Numbered from the stretch's first letter, positions 21,050-30,338 are shown. The stretch: DNA of 40,997 nucleotides from Vibrio qingdaonensis (GCF_026191675.1 NZ_JAKRRY010000045.1:1-40997); one strand, 5' to 3'. Numbers and translations are program-made. The notes: generated from the letters alone by a model not told the origin.

Positions 21050-22000
21050 TTATTTGCATTTGATGAGGGCAGTAATCACGCCCGTGTGGATGAATCGTCT
21101 ATCTCCTGTAGTGTTATGGGTGACTAAAATATCTAACCCTAACTGCCATCGGTTGTTGGTAGTATCGTCGACTTGATAGGCTTTTTGAGAGCCAAGTAGG
21201 GTGTAGTCTGAGCTCACGTTGATTTCGGTAATGCTGGGATAGATGTCAGGGCTTTGGCCTGTGATGCAGGTAGGTTTGTTAACCCAGTCGCCGTGTTGTC
21301 CAACAAAAATTTGTACCAACTTATTGCTGACGGATATTTGTCCGCCTTGGCTGTCAGCAAGGGTGAACTCTTTCGCATTAGTAATGGCGAACTGCCCACC
21401 CACATCCCAGTCGCCTAACAGCGAAGAGTTATCCCCACTGCGTTTCACCAGACCATCAAATGCAAACGCCAAATCTGCGAGGTCAATGCGATACGTCATG
21501 ATGTTGGCCGTTTCATCCCAAGTCATACCTGATATCGGACTTAAGAACTCGTGCATGGCGTTGTATTGCGTTTTAAATAGGTCATCACCTTCATCAGGCA
21601 CACTGAACTCTAATTTTGCGTAATAGCTTCGAAATCCAGTTGGCGTGATGTAGGTCTCTACGCTGTACGTCATTTTCCCCCAAGGGGTGTGGTCAATGGG
21701 GGTACAACGTCCATTGTCGGCATCCGTGGTGGTGCAGGTTGGCACGTAGAGGTTTTCAAAGGCTTGTAGGTGATTTGGCCAAAGGCTGCGGTCATGAATG
21801 TTCATACCAGCGGTGTATTGGGCTTGATGCCAGGCGTGCATCATGGTGCGAATATCCAGTAGCCGGAGTGAGAATTTTTCAACGGGTCTTGAAAGTTGTA
21901 CTTGTCGGTTAAAGTCAGCTACGCTCAATCCCAACATGGCAACAAAACCAATGACGATGAGCATGGACAGCAAACTGAAACCACGAGAGGCTTTTCTCAT
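21050..22000 (-). CDS. pilV: PilV-like minor pilin of the type IVb pilus
   Basis: A 316-aa prepilin-like protein: short basic leader MRKASRG then FSLLSMLIVIGFVAML. The peptidase site is G-F; residue +5 of the mature form is Ser where Glu is usual. The long C-terminal domain (Cys in VPTCTTTDADNGRC and a final KCK) fits a tip or minor pilin. IncI PilV has a shufflon-variable end; I see no repeated recombination sites or recombinase here, so the gene looks fixed. AAGGAG is 10 bp upstream. Confidence 0.72.
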   Translation of the reverse strand: MRKASRGFSLLSMLIVIGFVAMLGLSVADFNRQVQLSRPVEKFSLRLLDIRTMMHAWHQAQYTAGMNIHDRSLWPNHLQAFENLYVPTCTTTDADNGRCTPIDHTPWGKMTYSVETYITPTGFRSYYAKLEFSVPDEGDDLFKTQYNAMHEFLSPISGMTWDETANIMTYRIDLADLAFAFDGLVKRSGDNSSLLGDWDVGGQFAITNAKEFTLADSQGGQISVSNKLVQIFVGQHGDWVNKPTCITGQSPDIYPSITEINVSSDYTLLGSQKAYQVDDTTNNRWQLGLDILVTHNTTGDRRFIHTGVITALIKCK

Positions 22001-22041
22001 GATGAGGTTTCTCCTTTAAAATTGAGCAAAAAAAACAGGGG

Positions 22042-22506
22042 TTAGATGTGGCAATCGACGACTGAGGCGGTAGTGTTGACGGTTTGCGTATCTGGATGGA
22101 GATAGAGCAAAGGGACGTCCCACTGGTAATCGAGGCCGTTTTGCCTATCCGCACTGAGATAAGGGCCAATATCTTGCGCGTAGTCGGCATCATCAAAGGT
22201 GAACGTCACCGTAAAGTAACGAGCGAGTCCTCCTGCATAGTCATAGCGGTAGTGTCCAAACTCGTGAGTGGCGTTGCCAGTTTGAGCGCCTTGAAAAAAG
22301 CAGCGATGGCGCATCGCTTGTTCATAGAACTGCGAGTTAACATCACCTATCACCTGGGTGATGGTGTTATCTATCGTTTGTGCAATGTGAACATGATAGA
22401 GGTGGCGACCTAGACTCAAAGCGGCGAGAAGGCCCAGCATGGTAAAGCTGAGCCAATACGCCATAGACAGAGAGAGGGCCCCTCGCTGATTGGCGATGGT
22501 GGGCAT
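22042..22506 (-). CDS. Minor pilin-like protein
   Basis: A 154-aa protein with a prepilin-type start: MPTIANQRG then ALSLSMAYWLSFTMLGLLAAL. The cleavage site would be G-A and mature position 5 is Ser. The globular part has Cys near HRCFFQ and a final DCHI, which could form the pilin disulfide. AGGAG lies 7 bp upstream. It lies between the major pilin and the PilV-like gene and is probably part of a priming complex. Confidence 0.65.
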   Translation of the reverse strand: MPTIANQRGALSLSMAYWLSFTMLGLLAALSLGRHLYHVHIAQTIDNTITQVIGDVNSQFYEQAMRHRCFFQGAQTGNATHEFGHYRYDYAGGLARYFTVTFTFDDADYAQDIGPYLSADRQNGLDYQWDVPLLYLHPDTQTVNTTASVVDCHI

Positions 22507-22521
22507 GGACTATCTCCTGGT

Positions 22522-23016
22522 TTAATAGGTCATAGTGACACCGGTCGCTGACGTGGACAGCGTCGAGCAACCTGTGGACTCTTGACAGTTACCGCGCGTG
22601 CTCGGTGCCATAGTGTCGGCAATATCGATGATGCGATTGGTGTCATTAGGCAGGGTGCCCGTCACATCAAAGAGACCTGGGTTGCTGTTCGCTGTCACGC
22701 TCCAGTTGCCACCAAACGGGTTCGTGGCCACACCATTATTGCCTGGTCCACAAATCTTGCGGTCGAGGTCAGTGGTGGCGCAGACTTTACTGATATCCAC
22801 CGTGGCGAAGTTCGAGCGCCCGCGCTGCCAATCGCGGGTGTACTTTTCAATGGAGGCCGCTTGTTGGCCATATTGAAATTTGTTCCAGGCGTAGGTGAGT
22901 TTTGGCGCTTGGGAAATCACAAAAATCAGCGCCAGTATTACCACACCGATAACAATCAGTGCGTCTAGAGAGATGGCGCCGCGCTGTTTGCGAGGCTGTG
23001 TGGGTTGTTTAGACAT
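22522..23016 (-). CDS. pilS: Major type IVb pilin (PilS/TcpA-like)
   Basis: A 164-aa prepilin with a basic leader (MSKQPTQPRKQRG) and AISLDALIVIGVVILALIFVI; the cleavage is G-A and mature residue 5 is Asp, not Glu. The globular domain has four cysteines, CATTDLDRKIC and the pair near NCQESTGC, giving the D-region loop of type IVb pilins. It follows the platform protein gene and AAAAGGAA precedes its ATG. A duplicated TTTTTATAACCC and a GCTC / GAGC hairpin lie in the 68-bp gap upstream and may tune its high expression. No prepilin peptidase is in the window. Confidence 0.8.
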   Translation of the reverse strand: MSKQPTQPRKQRGAISLDALIVIGVVILALIFVISQAPKLTYAWNKFQYGQQAASIEKYTRDWQRGRSNFATVDISKVCATTDLDRKICGPGNNGVATNPFGGNWSVTANSNPGLFDVTGTLPNDTNRIIDIADTMAPSTRGNCQESTGCSTLSTSATGVTMTY

Positions 23017-23084
23017 AACAAAGGGTTCCTTTTATCAAAAAGTCAGTCGTGCTCGATTGAGCGATTGGGTTATAAAAACGGGGG

Positions 23085-24095
23085 TTATAAAAATTGAGTA
23101 GCGATATCAAAAACCAAAGTGACAATGCCGAATATCAGTAGGCTGCCTAAGATGGCACCGAGTATTTTGATGGCGCGCATAGCGTTGGTACTCAGAGAGG
23201 TCAGTGAGCGAGTGAAGGCTGCCTCACACAGTGAGGCGCTTTTGAGTAACACCTCGCCCGTTTGTCCTGTCTCTCCCATTAATTTCAGTAGGTTTTCATC
23301 TTCGCGGCGCAGCAAGCCGCTGCTTAATACGTCTCCTATATTGGTTTTGCCCTGACTGATGCGCGTGAGCATGATGTCAAGATGGGCTTTGAGATACGGG
23401 GTGGCGTTTTTATGGCTGTGATTCAGGGCTTTTTTTACACCCATCCCTGCACTGATTTGGTTTCCGAGTGCGGTCATGAGATTGACCGATTGCAGTAAGC
23501 GGTAATGCCAAAAAAGGGGCAGGTGCTCAATGAGGTGCTGTCGCCGTCCAGACCAACGTGGCAGTGCCAGGGTGATGCCAATACCCAGCGCAATAAGCAA
23601 AGGTATCAAAATAGGAAGCGTCTGCTTTGCCAGCAGGCCCAATTGATACGCAAACGTAGCCACACTTCCCCACCGGCGCATTGGCATTTGCTCGGCTAAG
23701 GCGGGAAACACAAACGTGCTGCACAAGGCGGCAACACTGAGTAGCATCACACTGATAGCGATGGGAAGGGCCATCGCTTTTATCAGGGTAGACGCCCCTA
23801 AGTTTTGAGTGCTGAGTACGCGCTTTGCGTCTTCAAGCCCTTGCTGTGGGTGACCCGTGGATTCACCGGCGAGCAGGCTTTGAAACGCGAGTTCTGAGAG
23901 AAAGGGCTTTAAGCTGTGCGCGAGGCTCAGTCCTTTCCCCATCTCGTTTAAGGCGTACTTCGCCACCGTTTGCTCGGACTTGCCACCAAACTTTTGCAAT
24001 TGCAGTAAGATGTCTTTTTGTCCAAGGCCGGCGCTATGAAGGCCAATAAGCTGGTCAAACAGCATCAGCTGGGCTTTGAGTGGCAGTGGTGTCAT
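23085..24095 (-). CDS. pilR: Type IVb pilus inner-membrane platform protein (PilR)
   Basis: A 336-aa T2SSF-family protein with two repeats of the family domain. Hydrophobic segments lie at about 108-132, 153-178 and 315-335, and ESTGHPQQGLEDA and GETGQTGEVLLKSA are the conserved G-E-x-G turns of each repeat. It links the motor ATPase to the growing pilus. I choose ATG 24095, 8 bp after GAGGAG, over the TTG at 24098; it overlaps the ATPase gene by 41 bp. Confidence 0.88.
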   Translation of the reverse strand: MTPLPLKAQLMLFDQLIGLHSAGLGQKDILLQLQKFGGKSEQTVAKYALNEMGKGLSLAHSLKPFLSELAFQSLLAGESTGHPQQGLEDAKRVLSTQNLGASTLIKAMALPIAISVMLLSVAALCSTFVFPALAEQMPMRRWGSVATFAYQLGLLAKQTLPILIPLLIALGIGITLALPRWSGRRQHLIEHLPLFWHYRLLQSVNLMTALGNQISAGMGVKKALNHSHKNATPYLKAHLDIMLTRISQGKTNIGDVLSSGLLRREDENLLKLMGETGQTGEVLLKSASLCEAAFTRSLTSLSTNAMRAIKILGAILGSLLIFGIVTLVFDIATQFL

Positions 24096-25671
24096 CAAAT
24101 TGCTCCTCTTGTTCGCTTAAAATGTGGTCATACCATGTACTGACATCCGGTTGATTGAGTCCGTCAATGCGACTGGCGGCGGTGAGAATATCCATATCTC
24201 CACGATAGATTTTTAATTTGGCGTGGTCGGTGATGGGCTTAAAGCCTTTTGCCGCTAACGCCTTTCGCCAGCCTAAGTAATCTTCTTTTAAGATGAACTC
24301 TCGGTCTTCGTCATCGAGGAGTAAGATTTCTGCCACGGCTGTCCGGCCTCGCTCGCCTTCTACGCAGTGCTCACACCGATTAGGATTGCGATAGCGCACC
24401 GTAGACACATCGTGACCCGCTTCTTCTTCCTCTAAGCGCCACTGCGTTAACCGAGCTAACTCATCGGGTGCGTTGCCCTTTGCAAGGCGCTGTTCCCAGG
24501 TCAGCTTGCAATGAGGGCACAGGACACGAACTAAGGTTTGGTAAATCCACACCTTCATTAAGTTGGGTGCGGCGATAACCGCCAGTGGGACGTGCATTTG
24601 CTGATTGAGCGTATGGGCGATACCAATGGCGCTGGAGGTGTGAATGGTGGTAAAGAACAGCTGACCGGTTTCGGCTTTTCGACAGCCACTCATGGCGCCT
24701 TTGTGCTCCCTGAATTCGCCGTGCATCTCGATATCAATGTCCATGCGAAGCAGCGCTTTGGCGTAGGTGAAAAAACCGTCTTCGTCTTTTTCACGATTGA
24801 TGACCAAGGTTTGAGGCACGCCCAAATCAAACTCAATCGGGTCTTCAAGGGAGTGCATGGCCCGCCCAGTGCCTTTCATGGCTTCAAAACACGAGGCGAG
24901 TAGCGTGGATTTACCACTTCCGACTTGACCGGCAATAATGCAAGCGCCAGAAGGACTGTGTAAAAAGGCTTTCAGGGCTTCAATTTGCCCGTGGGTTAAT
25001 CCCAGCTCATCCAGTGAAGGAATGGTTTCTTCTTTGTTGAGCCAGCGCAGAACACATTTTCCACCGTCATCTTTACAAGGTGCATAAGCCGCTCGCCAAC
25101 GTGTTTCTCGCTTTTTGGTCTCTCGGGCCTGGCTATCTTGAACCATCAGGTCAAGCAGGACTCGACCATTATTGATGTTCTGTTGGTAGAAATCGCCATC
25201 GGTATCGGTGGCGAGGTCGTTAAACAGATAACCAAAGAGCTGCATCCCGTAGTCTTTATCTGGAATGCGGGCTTGCAGTTCAATCAGGCGTCCGTCCACA
25301 CGGGCTAACAGTCTGGTTTCACTTCGGTACACTTCAATGTGAATGTCAGAGGCATTCAGTGTGACGGCTTTTTGAAACAGTTGCTTAATGAACTTGGCCA
25401 CATCTGAGCTGCTTTGGATGTTTTGAGGGTCCTCCTCGATGCGCGTGGCATCAATGAGTCCTCGAACCACGCTTTTTTCAGCGAATGAAACGCTGCTCAC
25501 GTGACCGTTTAAAAGCTCTGAGTGGTCCTGGCAATAGGTGTCCAGTAGCGCAATCGCTGGACTGTCAAAATCACACGTCAGAATGTCGCCAGGCTCTATC
25601 AATACGCTGTCTTGATGTTGGTAGTAAATGGATTTGAGAGTTTCATCCAAGAGGACATCATGAGTTTGCAT
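24055..25671 (-). CDS. pilQ: Type IVb pilus assembly ATPase (PilQ/GspE family)
   Basis: A 538-aa ATPase: Walker A GQVGSGKST at 248-256, acidic LEDPIEF near 275, Walker B region MDIDIEMHGEFRE at 310-322, histidine box TTIHTSSA near 341. CPHC (385) and CEHC (433) give the four-Cys zinc site of GspE/PilB extension ATPases. The canonical DPDxxxxGEIRD appears as DIDIEMHGEFREH, a mild divergence. There is no second retraction ATPase in the window. AAGGA is 8 bp upstream and the start overlaps pilP by 14 bp. Confidence 0.9.
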   Translation of the reverse strand: MQTHDVLLDETLKSIYYQHQDSVLIEPGDILTCDFDSPAIALLDTYCQDHSELLNGHVSSVSFAEKSVVRGLIDATRIEEDPQNIQSSSDVAKFIKQLFQKAVTLNASDIHIEVYRSETRLLARVDGRLIELQARIPDKDYGMQLFGYLFNDLATDTDGDFYQQNINNGRVLLDLMVQDSQARETKKRETRWRAAYAPCKDDGGKCVLRWLNKEETIPSLDELGLTHGQIEALKAFLHSPSGACIIAGQVGSGKSTLLASCFEAMKGTGRAMHSLEDPIEFDLGVPQTLVINREKDEDGFFTYAKALLRMDIDIEMHGEFREHKGAMSGCRKAETGQLFFTTIHTSSAIGIAHTLNQQMHVPLAVIAAPNLMKVWIYQTLVRVLCPHCKLTWEQRLAKGNAPDELARLTQWRLEEEEAGHDVSTVRYRNPNRCEHCVEGERGRTAVAEILLLDDEDREFILKEDYLGWRKALAAKGFKPITDHAKLKIYRGDMDILTAASRIDGLNQPDVSTWYDHILSEQEEQFDDTTATQSPADAV

Positions 25672-26356
25672 CGTCGACTTCCTTTTCTGGCAGTAATGGT
25701 TTTTTTAGGTATCGAGTGGTGCGTTTTCCTGCTTCCTCCAGTACCACACTGTTGCGATGGATGGCCTTAACGGTGACATCCATAATTCGAGTGCCAACGG
25801 TGGCTGGAATGAATTCATCGTCAAGCGCGAGCCATGCGGTGCTGCGTTTCCCTGTTTGGGTGATGCTGCGAACTTCAAGTCTCGTGGCGATGGTTGGGTT
25901 ATCGCTCACGTGCTCGGCTTGTGTTTGGACCACGGCTTGAGGCGTCTTGAGCGCTTTTAGAGTCTGTGCTTCGCTAAGTTGCTGACGTTCAGCACTTTGT
26001 TTGCGTGCTTTGAGCCGTAGCAGGGCTTCTTCTTCCATCAGTGTCAGGGCCTCAGAAGCGTTGTCGGAAAGAGGCAGAATCAGTTTGGATGGCGCTGGCG
26101 CCGCTGGTACTGGCGCATACGTGGTGGTCACGGGCGCTGCCTCAAGGGTAGATGATGTGTCTTGGGGCTCATCTAGAGGTTGGACCGATGGTCTTAGATT
26201 CACTGGGGTATCAGACGCTGCGGTGAATGACGGCGGCGTTTGAGTCTTGTTATTGAGCATATCCCAAGCAATGGTTGTGCCCGTGGCAAGGAGCAGCAAA
26301 GCAAACAGGGCCAGTAAGCTTTTTTGTTTAGTGGTTAAGGGGGCCTTTGTCTTCAT
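25658..26356 (-). CDS. pilP: PilP-like pilus biogenesis protein
   Basis: A 232-aa protein with one membrane helix near the N-terminus (LLALFALLLLATGTTIAWDM), a proline/threonine-rich linker, a charged helix (LMEEEALLRLKARKQSAERQ) and a small beta domain at the end (STAWLALDDEFIPATVGTRI). This matches PilP of IncI pili, an inner-membrane partner of the secretin. I use ATG 26356; a TTG two codons upstream is possible. The start overlaps pilO by 29 bp. Confidence 0.78.
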   Translation of the reverse strand: MKTKAPLTTKQKSLLALFALLLLATGTTIAWDMLNNKTQTPPSFTAASDTPVNLRPSVQPLDEPQDTSSTLEAAPVTTTYAPVPAAPAPSKLILPLSDNASEALTLMEEEALLRLKARKQSAERQQLSEAQTLKALKTPQAVVQTQAEHVSDNPTIATRLEVRSITQTGKRSTAWLALDDEFIPATVGTRIMDVTVKAIHRNSVVLEEAGKRTTRYLKKPLLPEKEVDDANS

Positions 26357-27557
26357 GGTCAAGGGTTCCTTGTAAAGTTAACGTGAGCGAAGCGGGCTGC
26401 GTTTCGCCAGAGTGTGTCTTTGTGGTGAGCGAGAGCAGTGCGCTGCTATCCATCTCAAAGTGAGTCAGTGACAGGGCAGGGCTGTCTGTCAGCTCGATTA
26501 AGACAGGGAGTGTTTCGAAGAAACGGTCGGTGTCGAGTTCCCACTCGGTGACCGTCAGTGGCGCGGCCTTCTGCTGACGTTCTTTAATGGTGTACCCCAT
26601 GCGTTCAAGTGTGTGCCTCAGTGGGGCTTGAAACCCACTGATGTCATAAATGCGCTCGGTGTTGTGCGTCTTAATAGGAATGACGAGGCGAATGGTGTCA
26701 TCGCTAAGGTGAGCGTACTGGGCGAAGTTTGAATGGCGCTCTGCGAACGCTTCCCACAACCGGTGTTGCAGGGTGGACGCTTTGATGAGCGTGACATTCC
26801 ATGTCGCATTGACGGGAGACAGAGTAATACTGTCAGGCGTTAATCCGTCGGGTAGAAACGGTAAGTAGGCCAATACACCAGAAAGGGTACGCAGTGCATC
26901 ACTGGGTTTTACTTCCGTTTGGTACGCCTGCATTCGCAGCTCATAAGCACTGGGTGGTACGGGCGGTGGCGGTGGTGACGTTGCGGTTGAAAAATGCCAT
27001 AAGGCCAGGCTTCCTAATATCAACAGCGCACCGCTGGCCGCAAGTGTCATGGAGATGGATGTAGCTTTGCCGAGCTCGCACGCTTTTTCGTCGATGTCTG
27101 GCTGGCTAATCACAATGGGTTCGTGAACCGCTTCAAGGCGTGAGGACAACGCTGGCAAACTTGATGTCAACACCGGTGTCCCTTGGTGCCAGTCAAACGC
27201 CAAGGCATTATCCACTTCACTCCATGACCCTAGCCACTCTTTGACGACGGTAAGGGCGCTGCCAGGGTGTAGCTTAACGGCGTACCATTGCTCTTCCCCT
27301 AAGTGTTCGAGGTAAAGAAAAGGCGCTATAGAGTCAGCAAGGCCCAAATGATGAAGCTCGGACAGAATATCCTCTTTTATCCCTTCTCCGACGCAGAGCG
27401 CATTAGGCTCATGGCTGTGATAAAAATGATATCCATCGGTATGTTTTACCGAGCGATGAAAAGGGGCGCGATGGCGTTTTTTGAGACGCAAGAGTTCAGC
27501 CCGAGTACGTGCCACGCTTAAGTGTGGGAGTACCCAAGGCTTATCTGGGTTTCTCAT
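26328..27557 (-). CDS. pilO: PilO-like pilus biogenesis protein
   Basis: A 409-aa bitopic protein: soluble N-terminal domain, membrane helix at about 171-190 (MTLAASGALLILGSLALWHF), a polyproline hinge (PPPPPVPP) and a periplasmic C-terminal domain. Length and layout match IncI/type IVb PilO rather than the short type IVa PilO. It forms the inner-membrane alignment complex with PilP. AAGGA is 8 bp upstream of ATG 27557. Confidence 0.8.
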   Translation of the reverse strand: MRNPDKPWVLPHLSVARTRAELLRLKKRHRAPFHRSVKHTDGYHFYHSHEPNALCVGEGIKEDILSELHHLGLADSIAPFLYLEHLGEEQWYAVKLHPGSALTVVKEWLGSWSEVDNALAFDWHQGTPVLTSSLPALSSRLEAVHEPIVISQPDIDEKACELGKATSISMTLAASGALLILGSLALWHFSTATSPPPPPVPPSAYELRMQAYQTEVKPSDALRTLSGVLAYLPFLPDGLTPDSITLSPVNATWNVTLIKASTLQHRLWEAFAERHSNFAQYAHLSDDTIRLVIPIKTHNTERIYDISGFQAPLRHTLERMGYTIKERQQKAAPLTVTEWELDTDRFFETLPVLIELTDSPALSLTHFEMDSSALLSLTTKTHSGETQPASLTLTLQGTLDHEDKGPLNH

Positions 27558-27583
27558 AGGAAAAATCCTTGGTTTATTGTCGG

Positions 27584-27739
27584 TTATTGATGGGGCGATT
27601 GATTGAGTATCGCCTCATGAATTCGAAGTAAATCCAGATGAATGGTGTCAAGCTTCTCATCGGTCTTTGAAGGCGCTTGAGTGGAGGTGCATCCTGCTAA
27701 CGCAAGGGTTAACAACACGGAATAAAAGACAATTTTCAT
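27584..27739 (-). CDS. 51-aa lipoprotein between secretin and PilO genes
   Basis: A complete lipoprotein: MKIVFYSVLLTLALAGC has lipobox LAGC, the mature part is 35 aa (STQAPSKTDEKLDTIHLDLL). AAGGAG overlaps the pilN stop and lies 5 bp before ATG 27739. It could be a pilotin or accessory of the secretin next to it; the family is unknown to me. Small size explains why it could be missed. The intergenic spacing (9 bp) supports cotranscription. Confidence 0.78.
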   Translation of the reverse strand: MKIVFYSVLLTLALAGCTSTQAPSKTDEKLDTIHLDLLRIHEAILNQSPHQ

Positions 27740-27748
27740 TTTATCTCC

Positions 27749-29203
27749 TTATTGCGTTTTACGAGGGGTAAGCAGAACGAGGGTTTCGGTCGTGTCAGAT
27801 TTAGAACCGGTGCCACCAAAGAGCGAGGTCCAGAAGTTTTTGGTTTGCTCCGCCGTGGTGGACGTTTGCTTGACCGAAGCAATCACCATGGTCTGGCCGT
27901 ATCTCAATTTGTTGGCAAAGGTGATTTCACTTTTTTCCACGGTAAGGAATTTTAAATTGAGGTTTTCAACCGATTCCGTTTCTTCACGAACAATTTTCCG
28001 AAGCTGCCCTGAAATGCGAAGCCAAACGTGGTCTTGTTGCACGTTGGCATTAATCATCATATCCACGCCTTCCATCTCTTTTTCGCGAGTCACGCTGGCA
28101 CTCACGACGCCTTCACTGGACTCACTGGAGACATCATAGAGATAGGGCACTTCGCGCTCTTGTACGACACGAGCCGGTTGATTGGAGAGCATGAGTGCCG
28201 TAATAGGCGTTTGGGTTGCGACACTGCCTTGTTTTTCCAGCACCTTAATGAAGGTTTCCGTCCCATTCCATGCCCCGCTGCCGGTAAAGGCCAATCCATA
28301 TCCGGTACCTTCTGATATCGTATTGGTGCCAGGGACAAAAAATTGAAGGGCACCGTTTGAGGTCTCTTTGACAATGTTCCAGTCAATGCCGCGCTCAGTG
28401 CCAAGGTTAGAGCGAAACTCAATAACGCGAATATCGAGACTGACCTGTTTTTCTAACATGGATTGGTATTGGTTTATTAAGCGTCTGACCGAGGCCATTT
28501 GGTCCGGTGTCGCTTTGACGGTGATGCTGGACAGCGCTTTGGAAGTGGACACCAAATGTTTGGCGACCTCCTCACCGCCGAGTAGGTTTTGCACCGCTAG
28601 CGCAATCTCATTGACGATTTCTACGCCGTCATACTCAATGTTAAGATATTGGCCTTCAACGCGAGAGCTGTCTTCGCCGGATGTGTTGCCTTGAGAGCCA
28701 AGTTGTCCGGTGACTTTGCCAGACGGTAAGTTCAGCGTGAAGGTTTCGGTTAAGTATCGAGTGATTTCAAGACGTTCAGGCGTGGCTTGAATACCGTATC
28801 CGGTTTCTCTGGAGAGCAGGTTTAACACCGCTTGGCGAGAGGCTGAAAAGTTGAGCGTGACTTTCTTGTTGGGGCTGACCTCTTCCGATAACCAGATAGG
28901 GACCCCCGTTCCTGCCATCATATCTTCTAAGACCACAGAAAGGGGCATATCAGAGACATTAACGGTGATGGTTTCATCAAGGTATCGCTGCTCTAATTTC
29001 TCCTCTATCGGCACGATGGCGATTGGCGGTTTGGTAATGTGTGAGACTTTTGATACGTCTGGCACCGTCGAGAGTTGGGTGATTTCTTGATGAATGGCGT
29101 CATTGGCCTTAAGGTTGGCGTGATAATCCTCAGAGGCACAGCCTGCAAGCAGCACGCTAAGGAGCAACCCTGGATACAGGGCGGCTTTTTTGAAAAAAGT
29201 CAT
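27749..29203 (-). CDS. pilN: PilN-type outer-membrane secretin lipoprotein
   Basis: A 484-aa secretin with lipobox LLSVLLAGC at the N-terminus, a small periplasmic N domain (TITVNVSDMPLSVVLEDM, STN-like, 78-95), a KH-like N1 repeat (ALSSITVKATPDQMASVRRLIN) and the C-terminal beta-barrel region (RVVQEREVPYLYDVS, GVDMMINANVQQDHVWLRI, YGQTMVIASV). It forms the pilus pore in the outer membrane. AAGGAA lies 8 bp upstream. Confidence 0.9.
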   Translation of the reverse strand: MTFFKKAALYPGLLLSVLLAGCASEDYHANLKANDAIHQEITQLSTVPDVSKVSHITKPPIAIVPIEEKLEQRYLDETITVNVSDMPLSVVLEDMMAGTGVPIWLSEEVSPNKKVTLNFSASRQAVLNLLSRETGYGIQATPERLEITRYLTETFTLNLPSGKVTGQLGSQGNTSGEDSSRVEGQYLNIEYDGVEIVNEIALAVQNLLGGEEVAKHLVSTSKALSSITVKATPDQMASVRRLINQYQSMLEKQVSLDIRVIEFRSNLGTERGIDWNIVKETSNGALQFFVPGTNTISEGTGYGLAFTGSGAWNGTETFIKVLEKQGSVATQTPITALMLSNQPARVVQEREVPYLYDVSSESSEGVVSASVTREKEMEGVDMMINANVQQDHVWLRISGQLRKIVREETESVENLNLKFLTVEKSEITFANKLRYGQTMVIASVKQTSTTAEQTKNFWTSLFGGTGSKSDTTETLVLLTPRKTQ

Positions 29204-29223
29204 TGGGAATTTCCTTGTGTGGC

Positions 29224-29970
29224 TTAATCTTCGACGATGAATACTTGCCCTGTGGAGGCTAAGATTTGCGCTTTGACAGGGTAAGCATCAAGGATGGCGG
29301 TGAGCGCCCCGTCGATGTCATTTTCAGTGGTTAATAAGTAGTAGTCTGCGCCAAATTGGTAGTCTCGCTTGGCGAGGTAGCTTCGAGCGCTATCATCACC
29401 CTCTACCCAGCGATAGCCGTAATGCAGCACGACATCTCGAAGCACTTGCTTGAGAGAGCCCCCTTTGACGTGGGTAATGAGCGGTAAATCTTCAAAGTCA
29501 TAAATGCCGGCGACCTTGGCTTTATGGTTAACCGTCAGACGTATCGGTGTGTCTAATTCGCCAGAGAGTAAGGTGATGGCCGTTTTTAAAGTGCCTTGGC
29601 GGTTAAATACGTGGGGGGCGGTTTGGGCCAGAGCGAGCTCAGCTTTGCTTGAGAGGTTCCATGCGATGTTGTCGTAGCCTTCGGATTTGAGCCAGCGCCT
29701 TAAGCCGTCGCGATAGGTTTCACCATTGCGCACGATATAACGTTTACCAGTGGGGGCTGTTGCCTTTTGAGGGGCTTTTGGGGTGACGGCGAGGGTGGCG
29801 CCCTCGGTTTGTCGTATTTGCGTCTCTTTAAACGGGGATAAGTCTCGCTCAATGACATTGCGTCTGGTGAGTTCAAAGTATTCGCCTTGCCCTTCATAGG
29901 ACGGCGTCGCGCAGCCGATAACCACAAGGGGGACACACAATAACAACGTCGAGCGGAATGCAAGTTTCAT
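29224..29970 (-). CDS. TcpQ/PilL-like pilus lipoprotein, C-terminal partner
   Basis: A 248-aa lipoprotein (CVPLVVIGC lipobox). A TcpQ-like domain spans about 75-130 (RYIVRNGETYRDGLRRWLKSE), followed by a second related half (LKQVLRDVVLHYGYRWVEGD) near 180-200. TcpQ-type proteins assist secretin assembly. Its ATG overlaps the preceding stop by one base (TAATG), so the two genes are translated as a pair. Confidence 0.75.
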   Translation of the reverse strand: MKLAFRSTLLLCVPLVVIGCATPSYEGQGEYFELTRRNVIERDLSPFKETQIRQTEGATLAVTPKAPQKATAPTGKRYIVRNGETYRDGLRRWLKSEGYDNIAWNLSSKAELALAQTAPHVFNRQGTLKTAITLLSGELDTPIRLTVNHKAKVAGIYDFEDLPLITHVKGGSLKQVLRDVVLHYGYRWVEGDDSARSYLAKRDYQFGADYYLLTTENDIDGALTAILDAYPVKAQILASTGQVFIVED

Positions 29971-30338
29971 TAGCTGCCTCTCTGTACAGTAATAAGACGG
30001 TGGGTTTTATCGACAACGATGGTGTTATCGAGTCCAATTAAAATTTGAATCGCATCCAGCACAGGCATGGTGCGATGCAGCTTTGCTGCCGCAGGGATGG
30101 GCTGGGCTAGGACTTCCACCGCACTAGGAGGGGCCGGGAAGTCGGTGATGAGCGTATAGCCCAGAGGCTCGGTTATCCAAATGATGGCGTCTTTCACCGA
30201 AGTGGCCTCCACCGGCCAGACAGTTCGAACGCTGACAGAGAGCGTATCCACCGGCTCTAGTCGCGGTGCGGCAAGGCTTGAGGTGGACAATGAACTCAAT
30301 ACTAAAAGCGTACTGAGCAGGAGAGGTTTGATGGTCAT
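29970..30338 (-). CDS. pilL: PilL N-terminal-type periplasmic pilus protein
   Basis: A 122-aa exported protein with a signal peptide (LLLSTLLVLSSLSTSSLAA). The mature domain (TSVKDAIIWITEPLGYTLI ... LDAIQILIGLDNTIVVDKTH) resembles the conserved N-terminal domain of conjugative-element PilL. In IncI plasmids PilL is one lipoprotein; here two adjacent genes seem to share that job. It starts inside the virB10 stop (TAATG). Confidence 0.72.
   Translation of the reverse strand: MTIKPLLLSTLLVLSSLSTSSLAAPRLEPVDTLSVSVRTVWPVEATSVKDAIIWITEPLGYTLITDFPAPPSAVEVLAQPIPAAAKLHRTMPVLDAIQILIGLDNTIVVDKTHRLITVQRGS

Noticed and set aside
21050..22000. Shufflon at the pilV 3' end
   Set aside because: No inverted sfx-like repeats, alternative C-terminal segments or recombinase gene nearby.
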